A DNA stretch of 64,000 nt from Parus major (Eukaryota > Chordata > Aves > Passeriformes > Paridae): assembly GCF_001522545.3 (NCBI RefSeq), contig NC_031770.1:2193055-2257054 (forward strand), in the 5' to 3' direction. The notes beneath the pieces were generated by a model that saw only the letters and a list, made by a program, of their open reading frames with translations, did no database searches and had not been told where the DNA came from. A program made the translations under genes and the position numbers. Below are positions 1-12,569 of this stretch, one piece after another. Position 1 is the stretch's first letter; the number at the start of each line of letters is the position of its first letter.

Positions 1-1260
1 GAGTGAGCGAGGAGACAGCAGGACACAAATTCACCTCAAGTGCTGCTGTGCCACCAACCCCTAGGCCCAGTAACCAAGACAGTCCTCAAAAACACTTTAA
101 ACTTCACCTTCTCTTGACTCACACCAAGCTTGAAGGATTTCCTTTAGCCAGGGCTGGTTCTCAAGGCAGACAAATCCAGAACTCCGTGGCAGCATCCCCA
201 ACACACAAACTGCCTCTACACCTCTCCATTCCTGAGGGATCCAGGAGTTACCCTGCCTTTCTTCCTAGCCTCAACTTCAGAATCAGCTGCATCACTCCTA
301 CCAAAGCTTTCCAAAGCAGGAGCCTCAGCACACAGCTGGAGCAGACAACTTGTGCCCAGGCAGTTGAGGTTTACAGAGCTGTGAGCGACTGAGGATGGGT
401 CAGTGCCACCCTGGGGCTCACAACTCACCTTCCCTCCTCACTAAAAACAGGAGCAGTGAATGACCTCCAGAGCAGTGAGTAGATGTGAACAGCAGTTAAA
501 AGTGTGTAAGAAATGAAAACATTATTTATGACTCAAATACCTGAAATGGAAGCTCAAAACCGTTTGTCTCCTGTTTAAACATGGAGATTTTGCTGCAGTG
601 ACCAGCTAACCTGTGCCTGGACTTCTGGACCCTAAGCCTTCTGCAAATCCCATTCATTCCTCTTTGTTCCTTTTGCTAATATTGGCCTTTTTAATCTCCC
701 TTCATTTGGAAGCACCAGCCCTCCCAATACCTTTAACCACCCTCATTGCACTTTCATTGAAATCAATGGGGCTTTGCAAATTACCGTTGTAGAGCTGAAT
801 CCATTATGCCCATTACAGATTTAAAAACATGATGACAAGAATCTCATCTGCACGCACAACTCCCTCTCTTCTGCTGTAAATAACTCAGCCAGATCATTTT
901 TTAAATCCTGAAGTGCCTAAATTAAAGACTAACAATATGCAAAATTTCATCTTCAAATAAGTCTCTGGCTTTCTTTTTTTTTTTTTTTTTGTAGCTCAGA
1001 TAACACAGCACTTTTCACAGACTCAGCTAAACTGTGATAGCTTTTGTTTGTTTTGCCTTGTTTCTTGTTTAAAAATGGATAAAGGCATGTCGGGCCAATT
1101 TCATTTAAATGGGATTTCGGTGACTGAGAAGTGAAATGGCAGAATTTTGGTTCTACATAATGTTAATAAGGAGAATTATCAATCCAGCATCACTGCACAG
1201 CCCTTCCAAACAGGCTCTGACAACTCCTAATCACACTAAAAACCCCATTTCCCCTCATTA
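1..1260. other. Non-coding, mostly unique sequence
   Basis: No convincing exon, RNA gene or transposon is visible. A 129-codon open frame (3-392, plus) is serine/proline/leucine-rich with no recognisable domain, and a second frame overlaps it on the other strand, which fits chance openness. A run of 17 T lies at 974-990. Confidence 0.5.
974..990 (+). repeat. Poly-T tract (17 T)
   Basis: Uninterrupted homopolymer after CTTTC. No retrocopy body or target-site duplication is apparent beside it, so it is treated as low-complexity sequence. Confidence 0.9.
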
Positions 1261-1269
1261 GTGCCAGCA

Positions 1270-1810
1270 GGGAGGGAAGCAGCAGAGTTCCTTGGATGTC
1301 ACCAGGCTGAGGCTGATTTCACCATGGGACAGCTCTGAGCTTCCACACTGATCTCTGCAACCTTCTCCAGGGCCTGTGGCTGCCTGACCCCGCCTCACAA
1401 AGCCTCAGGAGCTGGGATTTCCTTCCTGCTGTTCCTTCCAAGCCCTCCAGAGCTGTGCCACCAGGGCAGGGTGACTGAAAGCCCCCAGCTGCCGTGCCCT
1501 GTGCTGGGGATTTGGGGATTCCTGCTGCCAGGTCTGCCGCAGAGTTTTCATTTGTGCCCTGTGGTGGCGCGAGGGAGGGAAGAGGAGGATAAAATGCAAG
1601 GGAAACACGGGGACAGGGAGAGTGTCTGATGCTGTTCCCTTTTCTGTGGTGGCCCAGGGACACCAAGGACACATCCCAGGCCCAATGAGGAGCCTCGTGC
1701 CACGTCCTTTGAGGCTGTTGTCACCTGGCCAGCACAGCCCTCCCAGGAGCAGCAAGACAAGACTCTGTGGAAGGAATAAAGCGATTTTCCCCAAGGAACT
1801 TTCCTCCTCC
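1270..1810 (+). mobile_element. GC-rich block, possible degenerate LTR
   Basis: This block is clearly richer in G and C than the AT-rich DNA on both sides. It has a TATA-like ATAAAAT at 1589-1595 and an AATAAA at 1775-1780, in the order expected of a U3-R-U5 retroviral LTR on the plus strand. I could not define terminal TG/CA ends or a target-site duplication, and the block does not match the LTR at 20835-21319. It could equally be an ordinary GC-rich regulatory or unique segment. The overlapping open frames (117 and 129 codons, minus) have no recognisable domain. Confidence 0.2.
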
Positions 1811-1829
1811 TGTGGGTGGGAATGATTTA

Positions 1830-4800
1830 GCCCATTGTGCAGTCTCCACCACTGTGTAATTTATATTCACTGGGGTGCCAGAACTGCACAGTCTCCTCTA
1901 AATATAAGCAATTAACTCCCATTAGCATTAGTGGGAATCACTCAGGAGACTATCCACCATTATTGATTACCTCTTTTTTTGTACCAACTCAAAAAAATGT
2001 ACAAAGAGAAGAAAATCACATAGTTAGTGGCTTTGGCTAAGTGAAGGCAGGCAAATAAGATTCATTATCATTCTTCAGCTAAACAGTGGGGCTTATTAGA
2101 ATGTAGTTCATTTACATACTTTGATCTGATGGGTGTAGATACCTAATTATACAGCAGCCAGCAACTTATTTTTGATGTTTTTTATTAATTAATATTCAGC
2201 ATTATAATTAAATGCTCAGGCTGCTCTTCTGCAATTTCTTTTTTTCTTCTTGTTGTTATTTCTAACACAAAAATAACTTTAAAAACCTACCTGTGAAGCC
2301 CATGAGCAGCAACACCATGCAATGATATGTACTCCATCACTTGTAAAAAATGTGGCTGTGAGGGCAAAAGTCTGTGTGGGCATACCCAGATTTTGATCTC
2401 TCCCCTGCTGGGATGGAGTAGAAGCTACAGAATTTAGGAGATATTCGAGGTTTGCACGATCTGCCTCTGCCAGAATTCTCTTGTTCTGAGCAGCTCAGAA
2501 GTCTCCTCTGCAAAGCAGGAATCTCTGCAGGAAAAGAGATATCCATCCTGCTAAAACTCCAGGAGTTGCCTGATGATTAGGTCATTAAATAAACCAGCCA
2601 TGAGAGCTGAATTATGTACAGATCACTATAAAAGAAATAATGAAATAAATAGCAAGTGAAGCTCACTAAGCCTTGGAATACAAAGAACTTTTTGCAGACA
2701 CTGCCAAGCAAGCTGAAAAATTAATTTACTATTTGTTCCCAGTTTTGTTACGATGGTATCTTCACAAGTCTGAGCCATTAGCATGTGAGTTTCCAATTAT
2801 CCTCTGAGCCTGGTAATGTCCTGTCATTCACCTCCAGGGATTTATGTCAGGATCCAACTCGGTTCCTAAGTGATCTTCCAGCGGGACAGAATGACAGCAC
2901 CATTATAGCTCCCTCCAGCAGATGATGGTAATGATATTATTATTCCCCTGATCAGCTTGGTGATGATTGTTTGAACTTTATCAGTATTAATAGAGAAAAT
3001 AATAAAGGTATTAATATTTGAAAGCTCTCTGTATTGTGTTTAGTATCATATTATTGCTACATTTTATGGCAAGTACTTTGACATTTCAGTGAATTTCCAT
3101 TTACAGTATTACCACTATAATCTACTCATTTTATAATTGCTTCTGGATAGTTGTAAGGTTTAATTTCTGATATTTCCTCTCAATAAAGAAACCTGCATAT
3201 GAAATTAATATACAGTTATCCTCACAAATTTACATTGTTAGCCTAGCATTGTGGGGGGTTTAAAACAGCCAAAAATATTCTGTGTGACTACTGGAGCAAA
3301 TAAACCTTATTGACTTGTGGGGTTCCACGGTGGCCAAGATTGCTTCTAATTCTGCAGAAGTATCTTCTCCATCAGAGCTATGAACAACATCCACAGAAAA
3401 GGGCAAGAGCTGCTGAGCAACCCAGGCTGAGATTTTCAGAAGGAATTTCCAAGATGGAGAAAAACACATCAAACAATCACCCTGTGCTGGGAAGGAGTCA
3501 AAAAGAGCAGAAAATCTTCTGTCCAGGAAAAGGTAGCAGGCATAATGACTGGGTTGGGATAGAGCCATCCCACTTGGATATAACCTGGAAATATTTGATG
3601 GAGTGAAACAGCTGCTAAAGAGCCTGGGAAATGAATTTTCTGGATTTGCCCTTTGCCAGGGGCTGGGCCAGGAAGCAAACAGAGAGGAGCAATGGAGATG
3701 GACACACTGGAGCTTGTGTGGAACACAGGAAAGATACAGAGAACACAAACCAGAATTTGCACCTCGTTTCTGCCTTGATGGTACTTTTTGAAAGCATTCT
3801 AGCAAATATTTATACCCTGTGCCACATGAACTTCTTCAGAGCAGTGTAGCTGCTCCTGCAGAACTGCAGATTTCATCCCAGTATCTGCACACAATTCTGA
3901 GTCACTTCAATTCTTCTTGTAACAGCTTGCACAAAGTTAATAAAGCTACAATTTTGCAGAGTTACAAGCCCATATATTCTGACTGCTCACACCCCTTTTT
4001 TCTAAAGGGAAATAAAAAGAAAACTCTGGCTTTAAGGAAAACACCAGCAGTAGTCTGCCACCTCCTTAGTTTTATGAGTGAGGAATCAAAAAGGCAAAGT
4101 TGGTAACTATTTCTCATTTTGAGGTTCAGCTTAAGCTGGTTTTTTTTGCTTTACTCTCTCAGTTCCAGAGCAGCTTGTAAATCAATGTCAGACACATCAC
4201 GTGAGAAATCCTCCATGAAATGTTTCTAGAACTGAGGGATACCCAGTGAGATGCACAGGTAGAAAATACCTCTGATATTTCATATTGCCAGGAGCTCTCT
4301 TGAGAGCCAAAAATGAGGTGTGAGGAGGGATGGCAGATGTGCAGGGGAAAGGGCTTCAACAACAGCCAGGTCACTGTGACTCATGGCACAGGATAATGGT
4401 GGCTCTTGGGAGCCCTGATCACCCATGAGAAGCTTTTAAACAGAAAAGACAAACTGTTTATACAAAGGCCAGGGTTATTAAATAGAGCCTGGATCCAGAT
4501 ATCTATTTCAGACAAAGGGCTAAACCCCAACACTCAAGAAACTCTTTTGGTTTTAAGTTTTGCTCTTAAAATTCTCGCTGTGTAAGACATGAGATTAAGA
4601 GGTCTGTTCTAAGGATCTGCTATCCAAACACAGGATTCACTTGCATTATGAAATCACCAGGGATGGAACTGAAAGTTCAAAACCTCCTCTGCCATGCCTT
4701 TATTACCTATCAACTCATGGAAATGCCAACACCCAAGATCCCAGCATTTCCTGTTTTCAGCCAGTTCCTGGCACAGACCTGGACTGAGCATCACCCATAC

Positions 4801-6690
4801 AAGTTTTTTCCCCAGCCTTCAGCTTGGCCACCTTTGTTTGCAGGCTCCGAGGGCAGGAATTGCTGACATTCTCCAGGAAGCCAGCAAACAGTGCTAAGAG
4901 AGTCTCATCAGCCCAGGATGTCCTGTGGCTCTGGAGCTCTGTACCAGGGCTGAATTTGTGCCCAAGTCAGATTGCAGTAGCAGGAACATTAAAGGAAAGC
5001 CCTGGGCTGGCGGCTGCCTCACAATTGTATTTACAATAGCCTCTCTGCCTTTGTCAGGCTTGTTCTCCATGGAATTGCATACCCACTTAAGGTTATGAAT
5101 TTGATTTATCTGCAAGATTTGAGGTGAGTTTCAATCCTTGTGGAAGCAACAGAACGATGGCAGGGAGCAGGAGAAGATGCAGGGAAGATATATCTGTGTG
5201 GGAATTTACCACCCGCAGCTTTGTCAGGGCCCTGCAGTGCTGATTTGCAGAGCTTTGTGATACACATTTCTTGTGTGGCCACTCCTAAATTAGTTCAGAT
5301 TTACATCACTGTGGGCAGCATGAGAAAATACAGATCTGAACCAGCAAAACCAACACGTGCTGGGACTGAGGTGTCAGGAAGCCCAGATGGATTGTGTCAC
5401 CTGCATTTCTGGCTCTGCAGCACGCTCAAGCTGACTTCTGTGGGGTTACATTACAATTAAATTGATTTCCCACAGCATTAATTTCATAGCCATGTTTCAA
5501 ATTGCTTAAGGCTCTGTCCAGAATAATGCTGAACTTGGGACAATAAAAAAGTGGAGGCGTTTTGAATGACTCTAAAGATGTCACCATGAGACATTGCAGG
5601 AGCAGCTTCTGCTCAGTGCAGTGGAACACAGGCTGCACTTTTCCACGGATCCCATGGAAGCAGCAGCCCCAGAGGTGAGGAACTGTCTTTTACAGCAGAC
5701 TCCAAAATGCTGTTTATTGTAAAGCTGGAATGCACTTCAAAGCTGTTTCCAGCTGACATTCCAAGTGTAGCTGAAGGCACTTTACATCCTATTGATGACC
5801 TTGGATCACTTGGCAAAGTCTCCCAGGTGCAGGTTCCCAAAATACAATCTGCACCCAGTTTTTGGATAATACTAAAATAGCATCCCCAGCTACATCTTAG
5901 TTCCATTTTTCTGCCATAGACCTAAATCTTGCATTTTTCAAATCAGTGGGAGGTTTGCTTGAGGAAGAAATAAAAGATTAGAGCTGCAGAAAACACAAAG
6001 TCAGTAATTTGGCAGCCTGATTTTATAATAATCTTTGTCTAATGATTATTTAATATTGTACTAGGCTATTTAAAAGAATATTCTACAAAGTATTGGAGCT
6101 TCCTTTTCAAAGCCTGTGTAAAATGTGATTTGTAATTAGTAGCTTTAGATATGCAATGTGTGTGAGAGAATATTAGTATTCCATAAAAGCTGCTGTCAGT
6201 ATAAGTTATATGAAGAAGCACAAAATAATATGAATACTTAATAGCCAAAATACTTTATTTAAAATTTATTTACTAGATTTTATAGCTCCACCTGAAGAAC
6301 TTCAGAATTTTTTTTTTTTTCCTTTAAATTCTGTTCTGAATAAATGATTTAGGAACTATGACCATAAATGACCTGAGCACTAAGGGAATGTATTAAAATT
6401 TACTTCTAAGTACTTCAAAGCATTTCACTTTATTCACATATAGATACTGGATTTATTCACCCAGCTTGTTACAACAGCTCTGGAAACTACCACAGTAAAT
6501 GTTCATTAAATATTCTGATATTTACAGTAGGATGCAATAAATTCCAGTGACTGATGGCACCGCTGGCTCTGAGTTTGGAGTGTGGCCAGTTCCTTACAAA
6601 TTCCAGGTGCATCCATGGCTGTGCAGGAGAAGGGGAGCAGATTTTTTGGGAGCTGGAGGTGTGTGGAGAGCCCAGCTCAGGCGCTCAGCA
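1830..6690. other. Non-coding, nothing recognised
   Basis: AT-rich sequence with scattered short open frames. The longest, 181 codons on the minus strand at 3260-3805, is cysteine/serine/phenylalanine-rich, has no domain I recognise and overlaps other open frames on both strands. The stretch at about 2900-3240 is very AT-rich with ATTAAT-type motifs and could be a conserved element, but that cannot be judged from one sequence. A run of 13 T lies at 6308-6320. Confidence 0.45.
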
Positions 6691-6696
6691 GGCTGT

Positions 6697-6710
6697 GCAG
6701 CAGAGGGCAC
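6697..6710 (+). promoter_or_regulatory. CTCF-like core motif
   Basis: GCAGCAGAGGGCAC matches the vertebrate CTCF core (CCASYAGRKGGCRS) at 13 of 14 positions, with only the first base differing. It lies about 70 bp before the 102-bp tandem duplication. CTCF is the zinc-finger protein that anchors chromatin loops and insulators. Occupancy is inference; a match of this quality can also occur by chance in 64 kb. Confidence 0.35.
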
Positions 6711-6776
6711 TCACACTCTATGGAACAGGCGCTCCGCACCGCTGGCCAGCCCGGCACGCACAGCTCTCCCTCCCCT

Positions 6777-6980
6777 CTGCTGCACAGTTCCATACTCATC
6801 TTATGCCAGCTCCCTCGGAATTATTGCAAGAAAGCTAAGGGGGAAAAAAAAGCCTTGCACCATTTGTTTGCTCGGACCCTGCTGCACAGTTCCATACTCA
6901 TCTTATGCCAGCTCCCTCGGAATTATTGCAAGAAAGCTAAGGGGGAAAAAAAAGCCTTGCACCATTTGTTTGCTCGGACC
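6777..6980 (+). repeat. Perfect 102-bp tandem duplication, two copies
   Basis: Copy 1 (6777-6878) and copy 2 (6879-6980) are identical at every position. This includes a G5-A8 run in each copy, starting at the same offset. The unit starts CTGCTGCACAG and ends GCTCGGACC. There is no spacer and no third copy. 102 is a multiple of three, so the overlapping chance frame (6547-7152) repeats a 34-residue block without being broken; I do not take that frame as a gene. Complete identity implies a very recent duplication or an assembly or haplotype artefact. Confidence 0.97.
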
Positions 6981-9720
6981 TCTGAAACCTCCTCACACAC
7001 ATCCTAAGAGTCTCAGGGACAATCCTGTGGGTCTTAATCCAATCCTTGAAGAGCTTCCCAACAGGCACAGGGAGCAGGATTTGGTCATCAGAGAAGGAAA
7101 GAACCAAAAATGTTTCTTAAACTGCCTGGAGCTGAAGCAAGAATTTTTTTAAGGCAGCAATAACATCAGCACTGGTTGTGATCCTGTGATCCTGACATGC
7201 TGCTACTAAACCGTGAATATTAAAAGAATATCTAAATTATTGAGTCCTGTGTTCCCTAATGTTGTGCCATGGGTTGATTTCTCCCTCCACAAAGGAGTTT
7301 TCTCAGCATATTCCCTTTCTGTCCTAGATAAAATAATTTCTTATTTTTCATCTACTTCTGGAAAGTAATGGCATGGTGAAGAATGTGATGTGTGAGCTAC
7401 AGATGGCACCGAAAGAATCCAAGAAATCTAAAAATACCCTAAGTTTTACAGGAGAGGTTTCATAAGGTGCCTGTCTCCTCCTTGACATCACTATTCAGCT
7501 GGCTATTGAAATGGGACTAATTTAATTAAGAGAACAGCTCAGATAAAACATTTTTGTCAGATTCCCCAAGTCCTATTCACCTTGCTTGAGAACTCAAGCA
7601 AGTCTCCTCTGAAGCAGTCCAGTAGCAGAGCTCCCGTCATGCCAGCTTCGCTGAGCACAGCCACAATAGGAGCAATTGGCACAAAGGAAACTGCTGAAGT
7701 TAATGTAAAGATTATCATATTATTTTTCCAATGCTGACCCAACGGTCAAGGCAATTGCTGGCAAGAAATTGTTCGCTGCAGTCTTGATCTTTCACTCCTC
7801 AAAAGCTCCAGGTGAGTTTTATTTGCAGTGTTTGGTCCTGAAACCCTCACAGCTTGCCACGAGATGATTTCATTCCTCTGCTTTCTCAAGTAGCTGAAGC
7901 AAAAGCAGCTATTTCTAAGCAATAAACAGCAATTGTGGGTTTGGGCTATATTTTTTGAGGATTTTTTTGTAAGAAACATAAGCAGAATGGTGAGACTATT
8001 CCAGGAGTTAAAATACAAACCAGGTTGTTAATTTGACTGCGCTCTCCTAGCATGTAATTTGATTTCCTAATGATAAATTTCTGATCTGGTTTCAGTAGGT
8101 AATCAAATACCACAAATCCACTTTGCATTTTAAAAAGAATGGTGTATTTTATAGGAAAGAGAAAAAGCTGGAGAAGATAGGTTTGTGGCTAAACAATAGA
8201 GTTCTTCAGATCCCAAACAGCATTTTCCTAACTGTATTCCATAAGTGCTGGAGAAAGGTGGGGAAAGAAAGGGAGCCAAGGAGAAAAGGGTTAATAGAAG
8301 TTTTCCAATCTATCATTCTCAAAGTAAACACATAAACAACGAAGAAAAGCCTCTATCTGACCAAGGGAGAAGAGTGTTAGAAGGATGTAATGGAATCCCT
8401 GCAGCATTTCAAACTCTACTTCAAATCTAGGTCTCTTTCCACATCCCATGTTCATTGCTTGCAGCAAAACTGGGTTCCTTTAAAGAGCATGTCCCTTTAT
8501 CATCATAGAACCAGCAGTTTCAGATTTCATACTTGTGATCTCAATAGCTGGCGGGAATTTATATTCAGAACACAACTTTGGTGTATAAAACTGGGGGGGA
8601 ATCTCTGACAATGTATTTGTGTATCAACCAGTAATCTGAGAGGGGATGGGGTATTTTTGCTGTCCCAACATTGTTTTTCAGATGTTAGGAAAAAAAGAGG
8701 AATACTAAACAAACAAGCAAGAATTGCTCTGTGTACTGTTTGAGAAATACTAAGGATGGGTCACCATTAACTGTTTAGTGCTTTTTTGCTGAGGGACTGT
8801 TTCCTAAGGAAATGTGCTGGCTGCAGCCTTTCAGCCTTGCCTGGTAAAGCCTTCAGTGGAGAAATCCCTGGCTTAGCACCTCTAAGTTTGTGTGCACATA
8901 CAAACACTTGCACTGCTCATTTACCCTAATTAACACCCTGCAATTTCTCCTGGTTTGATAACTTGTAAGGGAGCCTGCTCAAACGTCAGTCTTCCTTGGG
9001 CACTGCACATTTTTGTCCTGTACAGAGGATTAGTGACACACTCAGGTGCACACAATGTTCTTGGGACTTGGCAGGATTAAGCTCAGAATGTTTTTCTCCT
9101 TCAAAACTCTTTAAAAGTCTCGACAGCACCTTTTGCCCTCTTTTCTCTATAACCTATTTCCAAAGGAGACACATGATGCAGCTTTCAAGCCTTAGTCTTT
9201 CTTTTCTAGTGGTTCAGCTTAAAACAAGTCATCTTTCTATCCCCCTAAACAGATAAAAAAATTCCTCCAGAACCCTGAGAAATGCATATTAATAAAAACA
9301 AATATGAACCCACTTTTCCATTATTTTATTTTTTTTTTCCTAGTGAGGCCTGTGGTCAATCTCATATAAAAATCTCTGGGAAAAATGGAGAAGTGTGATC
9401 AAAGGTAGATGTTGCTGTACCCCTGATCCCACAACGTAATCCCAAAGAGGAGCCCTGAGCTGGAATTCCTGATGCCAGAAGAGACACTGTGAATCATGGA
9501 GAACTTTAGGAAAGCAATAAGATCTCTCCTTCAACAAAAACAGTTGCCCCCACATGAATCCCACTCTTGGCTATTTTGCACTGGTGTACTGACTTAATCA
9601 AGGAGGTAACTTAAGTTGAATGTCCTGGCTTTGGAGAGATTATTGGCATTATTTACCTTCTTTTTTTTTTACCTACCAGATTTTTAATTAAATTAAATTC
9701 CCCATGCCTGGTTAGCTATA

Positions 9721-9988
9721 AAGTGCATATTACTTACCTGCATCTTCAGATCTTTTACAGTCCTGAGGGTAAATCCATAATTAGTTGGTTTTGTAAAATG
9801 CATATTATTTACTTGACAGGCCAGAGTGGCTCTAGAGGAACTGTCCTCATGTCTTGGTTAAGTGCATAATTAGGCAGGTTTTTTAAACCTATGTTATGTT
9901 CCCCACATTGAAGCCATTGCACTCCATTTGTTAAATATTCATACTTCTTTTTTTTTTTTTTTTTAAAATGTATTATTTACTCAATCGG
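9721..9988 (+). repeat. Dispersed degenerate TGCATATTATTTAC-type motif
   Basis: Related strings recur in the same orientation over about 270 bp: AAGTGCATATTACTTACCTG (9721-9740), AAAATGCATATTATTTACTT (9795-9814), AAGTGCATAATTAGGCAGG (9860-9878) and AAAATGTATTATTTACTCAA (9965-9984). Spacing is irregular (74, 65 and 105 bp). The shared core resembles POU/octamer and homeodomain sites (ATGCATATTA), so this may be a clustered binding-site region or a very old diverged tandem repeat. Confidence 0.35.
9948..9964 (+). repeat. Poly-T tract (17 T)
   Basis: Homopolymer run directly before the last TGCATATTATTTAC-like copy. No associated retroelement body is recognisable. Confidence 0.9.
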
Positions 9989-12569
9989 TCAAGACAGCGT
10001 GTAATTATGTATTTAGAACGTGTGCAATGCATAATCAAAAATACTCATGAAAATGTATGGAAAAAATTACTTTGCACTATTAGGGCATTTTTAGGCCACT
10101 GTGTCCTCCCCATTGTCTCTCAAATACCAAGTATGTTCAGAACAACTATTTAATGAAAAAAGTGTTCAAAACCAAGCTCTACTTAACAGGATACTTGCAT
10201 GTTGACCTAAGCTTTTAGACTGATTTCATAAATAACAGGAGCATTTGTGCTATTTAGAAGAGAATAAAACCTGATTTTAGAATCCTACCTCCTCAGTCTT
10301 TTGGGACAGATTCTCTCCAGGATAAAGGAGTGTTGTTCCACTGAAGAAGGCACTGGCATGTTGATCAGCAAAGCAGAGATGTCCTAAAACCAAGAGCTAT
10401 GCTCCTGTCGATGCAATAGAGACCTTTGAGGGTGACCATTCCCCATGGAAAAAGCCTGGCAGGAAACTGATATTTCCATGGGACTCAGATGGGGGACACT
10501 GGATGTGCACACATGAGGATTTCATGGAGCTGAAGTTGAGGGACGTGAGGTGGTGAACAATGTGATAAAATCTGGAGAAGGTTTGAAACTACCAACAGGG
10601 GTTGAAGTTAAATAATCAGAGAGGATTATTTATTTATTGGGACATCCCTGATCTTGTATCGCCCTCAGTGCTGCAAAACCGAAGGAGAATGGTGTGATGT
10701 TTAGTACCTTGTCAGGTCCCAGCTGTTCAGAAAGGGTGACACATCAGCTTCTGGATGGAAAGAGCATCTTCCTAAGCATCTGCTGTTCATCTACTGGGGG
10801 CAGCTAAACAAGAATTCATCCTCCTCTCCTCCCATCTGCACCTCCCAGCCTGTGCCTCCATTTCAGACAATCCCTGTAGCTCCCAGCCCCTGGCCAGGTG
10901 TGGAGTCAGACAGAAGCTGCAATGCCTTGGGGGTGGGCACCTCCTCCAAATCACAGCTCAACACCAACAGCAACGGAAAGAACAGAATGTCCCATCCTGT
11001 CACACAGCCCAGGAAAGTGCCAGCTCCCCTTAAAACCTCCTTCACACTCCCTGGAGTTCCCTCCTCGCCCCAAGTGCTGCAGCGAGGCCAAGCTCCACCC
11101 CAAACCCCTGATGTATGGCACGAGGAACTTGCCATGAGCAGAATGTGCCTCCTTTCTGGAATCTGCTCAGGTTATGGGCACACAATCAAATGCAATCAAG
11201 GCACAGCAGCTAAACAAGCCAGCACCTGGCAGCTGGGCCTCTAAACCTACCTCTGGAAGTGCCTTTGTGTTCCTCCCAGAAGCCTGTTATGGGAAGGGCC
11301 ATGCAGGGAAAGATGCTGCCTTCACCCCTGGTTTGTTGGGCTGTTCATCACCCCTCTGCTCCATGTCACCTTCACATTTCAGCTGGCAAATCCAAATCTG
11401 GGAGTGCTCTTATTTGCTCAGGTGGAAAAAAAAAAAAAGGAGAGAAAAAAATTATCAGGTGGTTTAGTTAAAACAGATCTCAAAAGCAAGTGCTGCATGA
11501 GCACTGAATTGCAGGACTGATGGAATGTTCTTTTTCTCCCTGGACAGCTGTTTAAGCTGGTTAGGGTGAAAACCTCTAGGACATAAGCTGGGAAGAAATT
11601 AAGCCACTCTTGCACAGCTCTGGAACAGCTCCAGCCCACCCTGGCTGCAAAGGAAAACATGCAGCCTTAAATCCCAGAGGAAAGGGTCTCAATTTCAGTT
11701 GGTACTCTCAATAAATATGGAAAAGAACATGCAAAGCAAAACCAGACAGGTTCCTTAAACAAAGACTGTGATTAATTTTAAACTATGTTGTCCAATCATA
11801 TTGATCATTATGGCCACTTGCATTTACTAGAACTACTGGAGTTTTCCTGTTTTGTTTCTTTACTTCAACACAAAAACAAGGCCTCTCTCCCACAGCTGGC
11901 TAGATATTTCCCGAAATAACACATGAGTGGTGGCTATTTTACCCAGCAGGTTCCTTTATCACCACAGAGCAGGAAAGTTGACAGGCTTTGTGTCTGAAAT
12001 GTAATTAGCTTGTGGGAGTACAGTCATAATGAAAGCAAAATTTACATTATTGCAGACGTGATTGTTTGCTCTTTCAAAAAGGAGCAAAAAGTGAATTCCA
12101 AGGCTGGTGTTTGGGGGGCTTGTTCAGTCAATATCCTCAGGTGTCCTGTACTTCTGCCAAGGGGATGGGAAGCATGGAGTTTTAGGCCAGGTTTCTTTTT
12201 AAAGTTTTAAGACCTTGAAAAAGAAATGAGTGATAAAAAATGAGCAAAAATTTGTTTTCTAGATGCTTTTGTACCTGTTGGCCCCTATAAATATTTCAAA
12301 AAGCGAATAGCCTTTACTCAAACTGATTTTTTTGAGAGGTTTTCCACCTATGGATAGCATCTTTCCAGGAAAAGGAAGGGAAGCAGGAAATTCTTCCTGC
12401 TATAAGGAACTTCCAGGACTGCTATAATATACTGTAACAGCAGCAGTTTCAGGACCTGCATGGAGAGATCCAGAATCACATTGTGGAAAAAGGCCCTGAG
12501 ATTTAAAGGTCATTTTTCCTTTGAAAGCAAATTACATTCTTTCTACCAGATGTTCCTCTACCTGCTTCC

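Larger units (their letters stand above)
6985..12560. other. Non-coding, nothing recognised apart from listed sites
   Basis: Unique-looking, AT-leaning sequence. The longest open frame (130 codons, 10852-11244, plus) is proline/serine-rich with a similar-length frame on the opposite strand, and no domain is recognisable. A T17 tract and a family of TGCATATTATTTAC-like motifs occur at 9721-9988. Confidence 0.45.

Noticed and set aside
3260..3805. 181-codon minus-strand frame
   Set aside because: No recognisable domain, several overlapping frames on both strands, and composition consistent with chance openness.
6547..7152. 201-codon plus-strand frame with an internal 34-residue repeat
   Set aside because: The repeat is explained by the 102-bp tandem duplication, whose length is a multiple of three. 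The rest has no protein-like feature.
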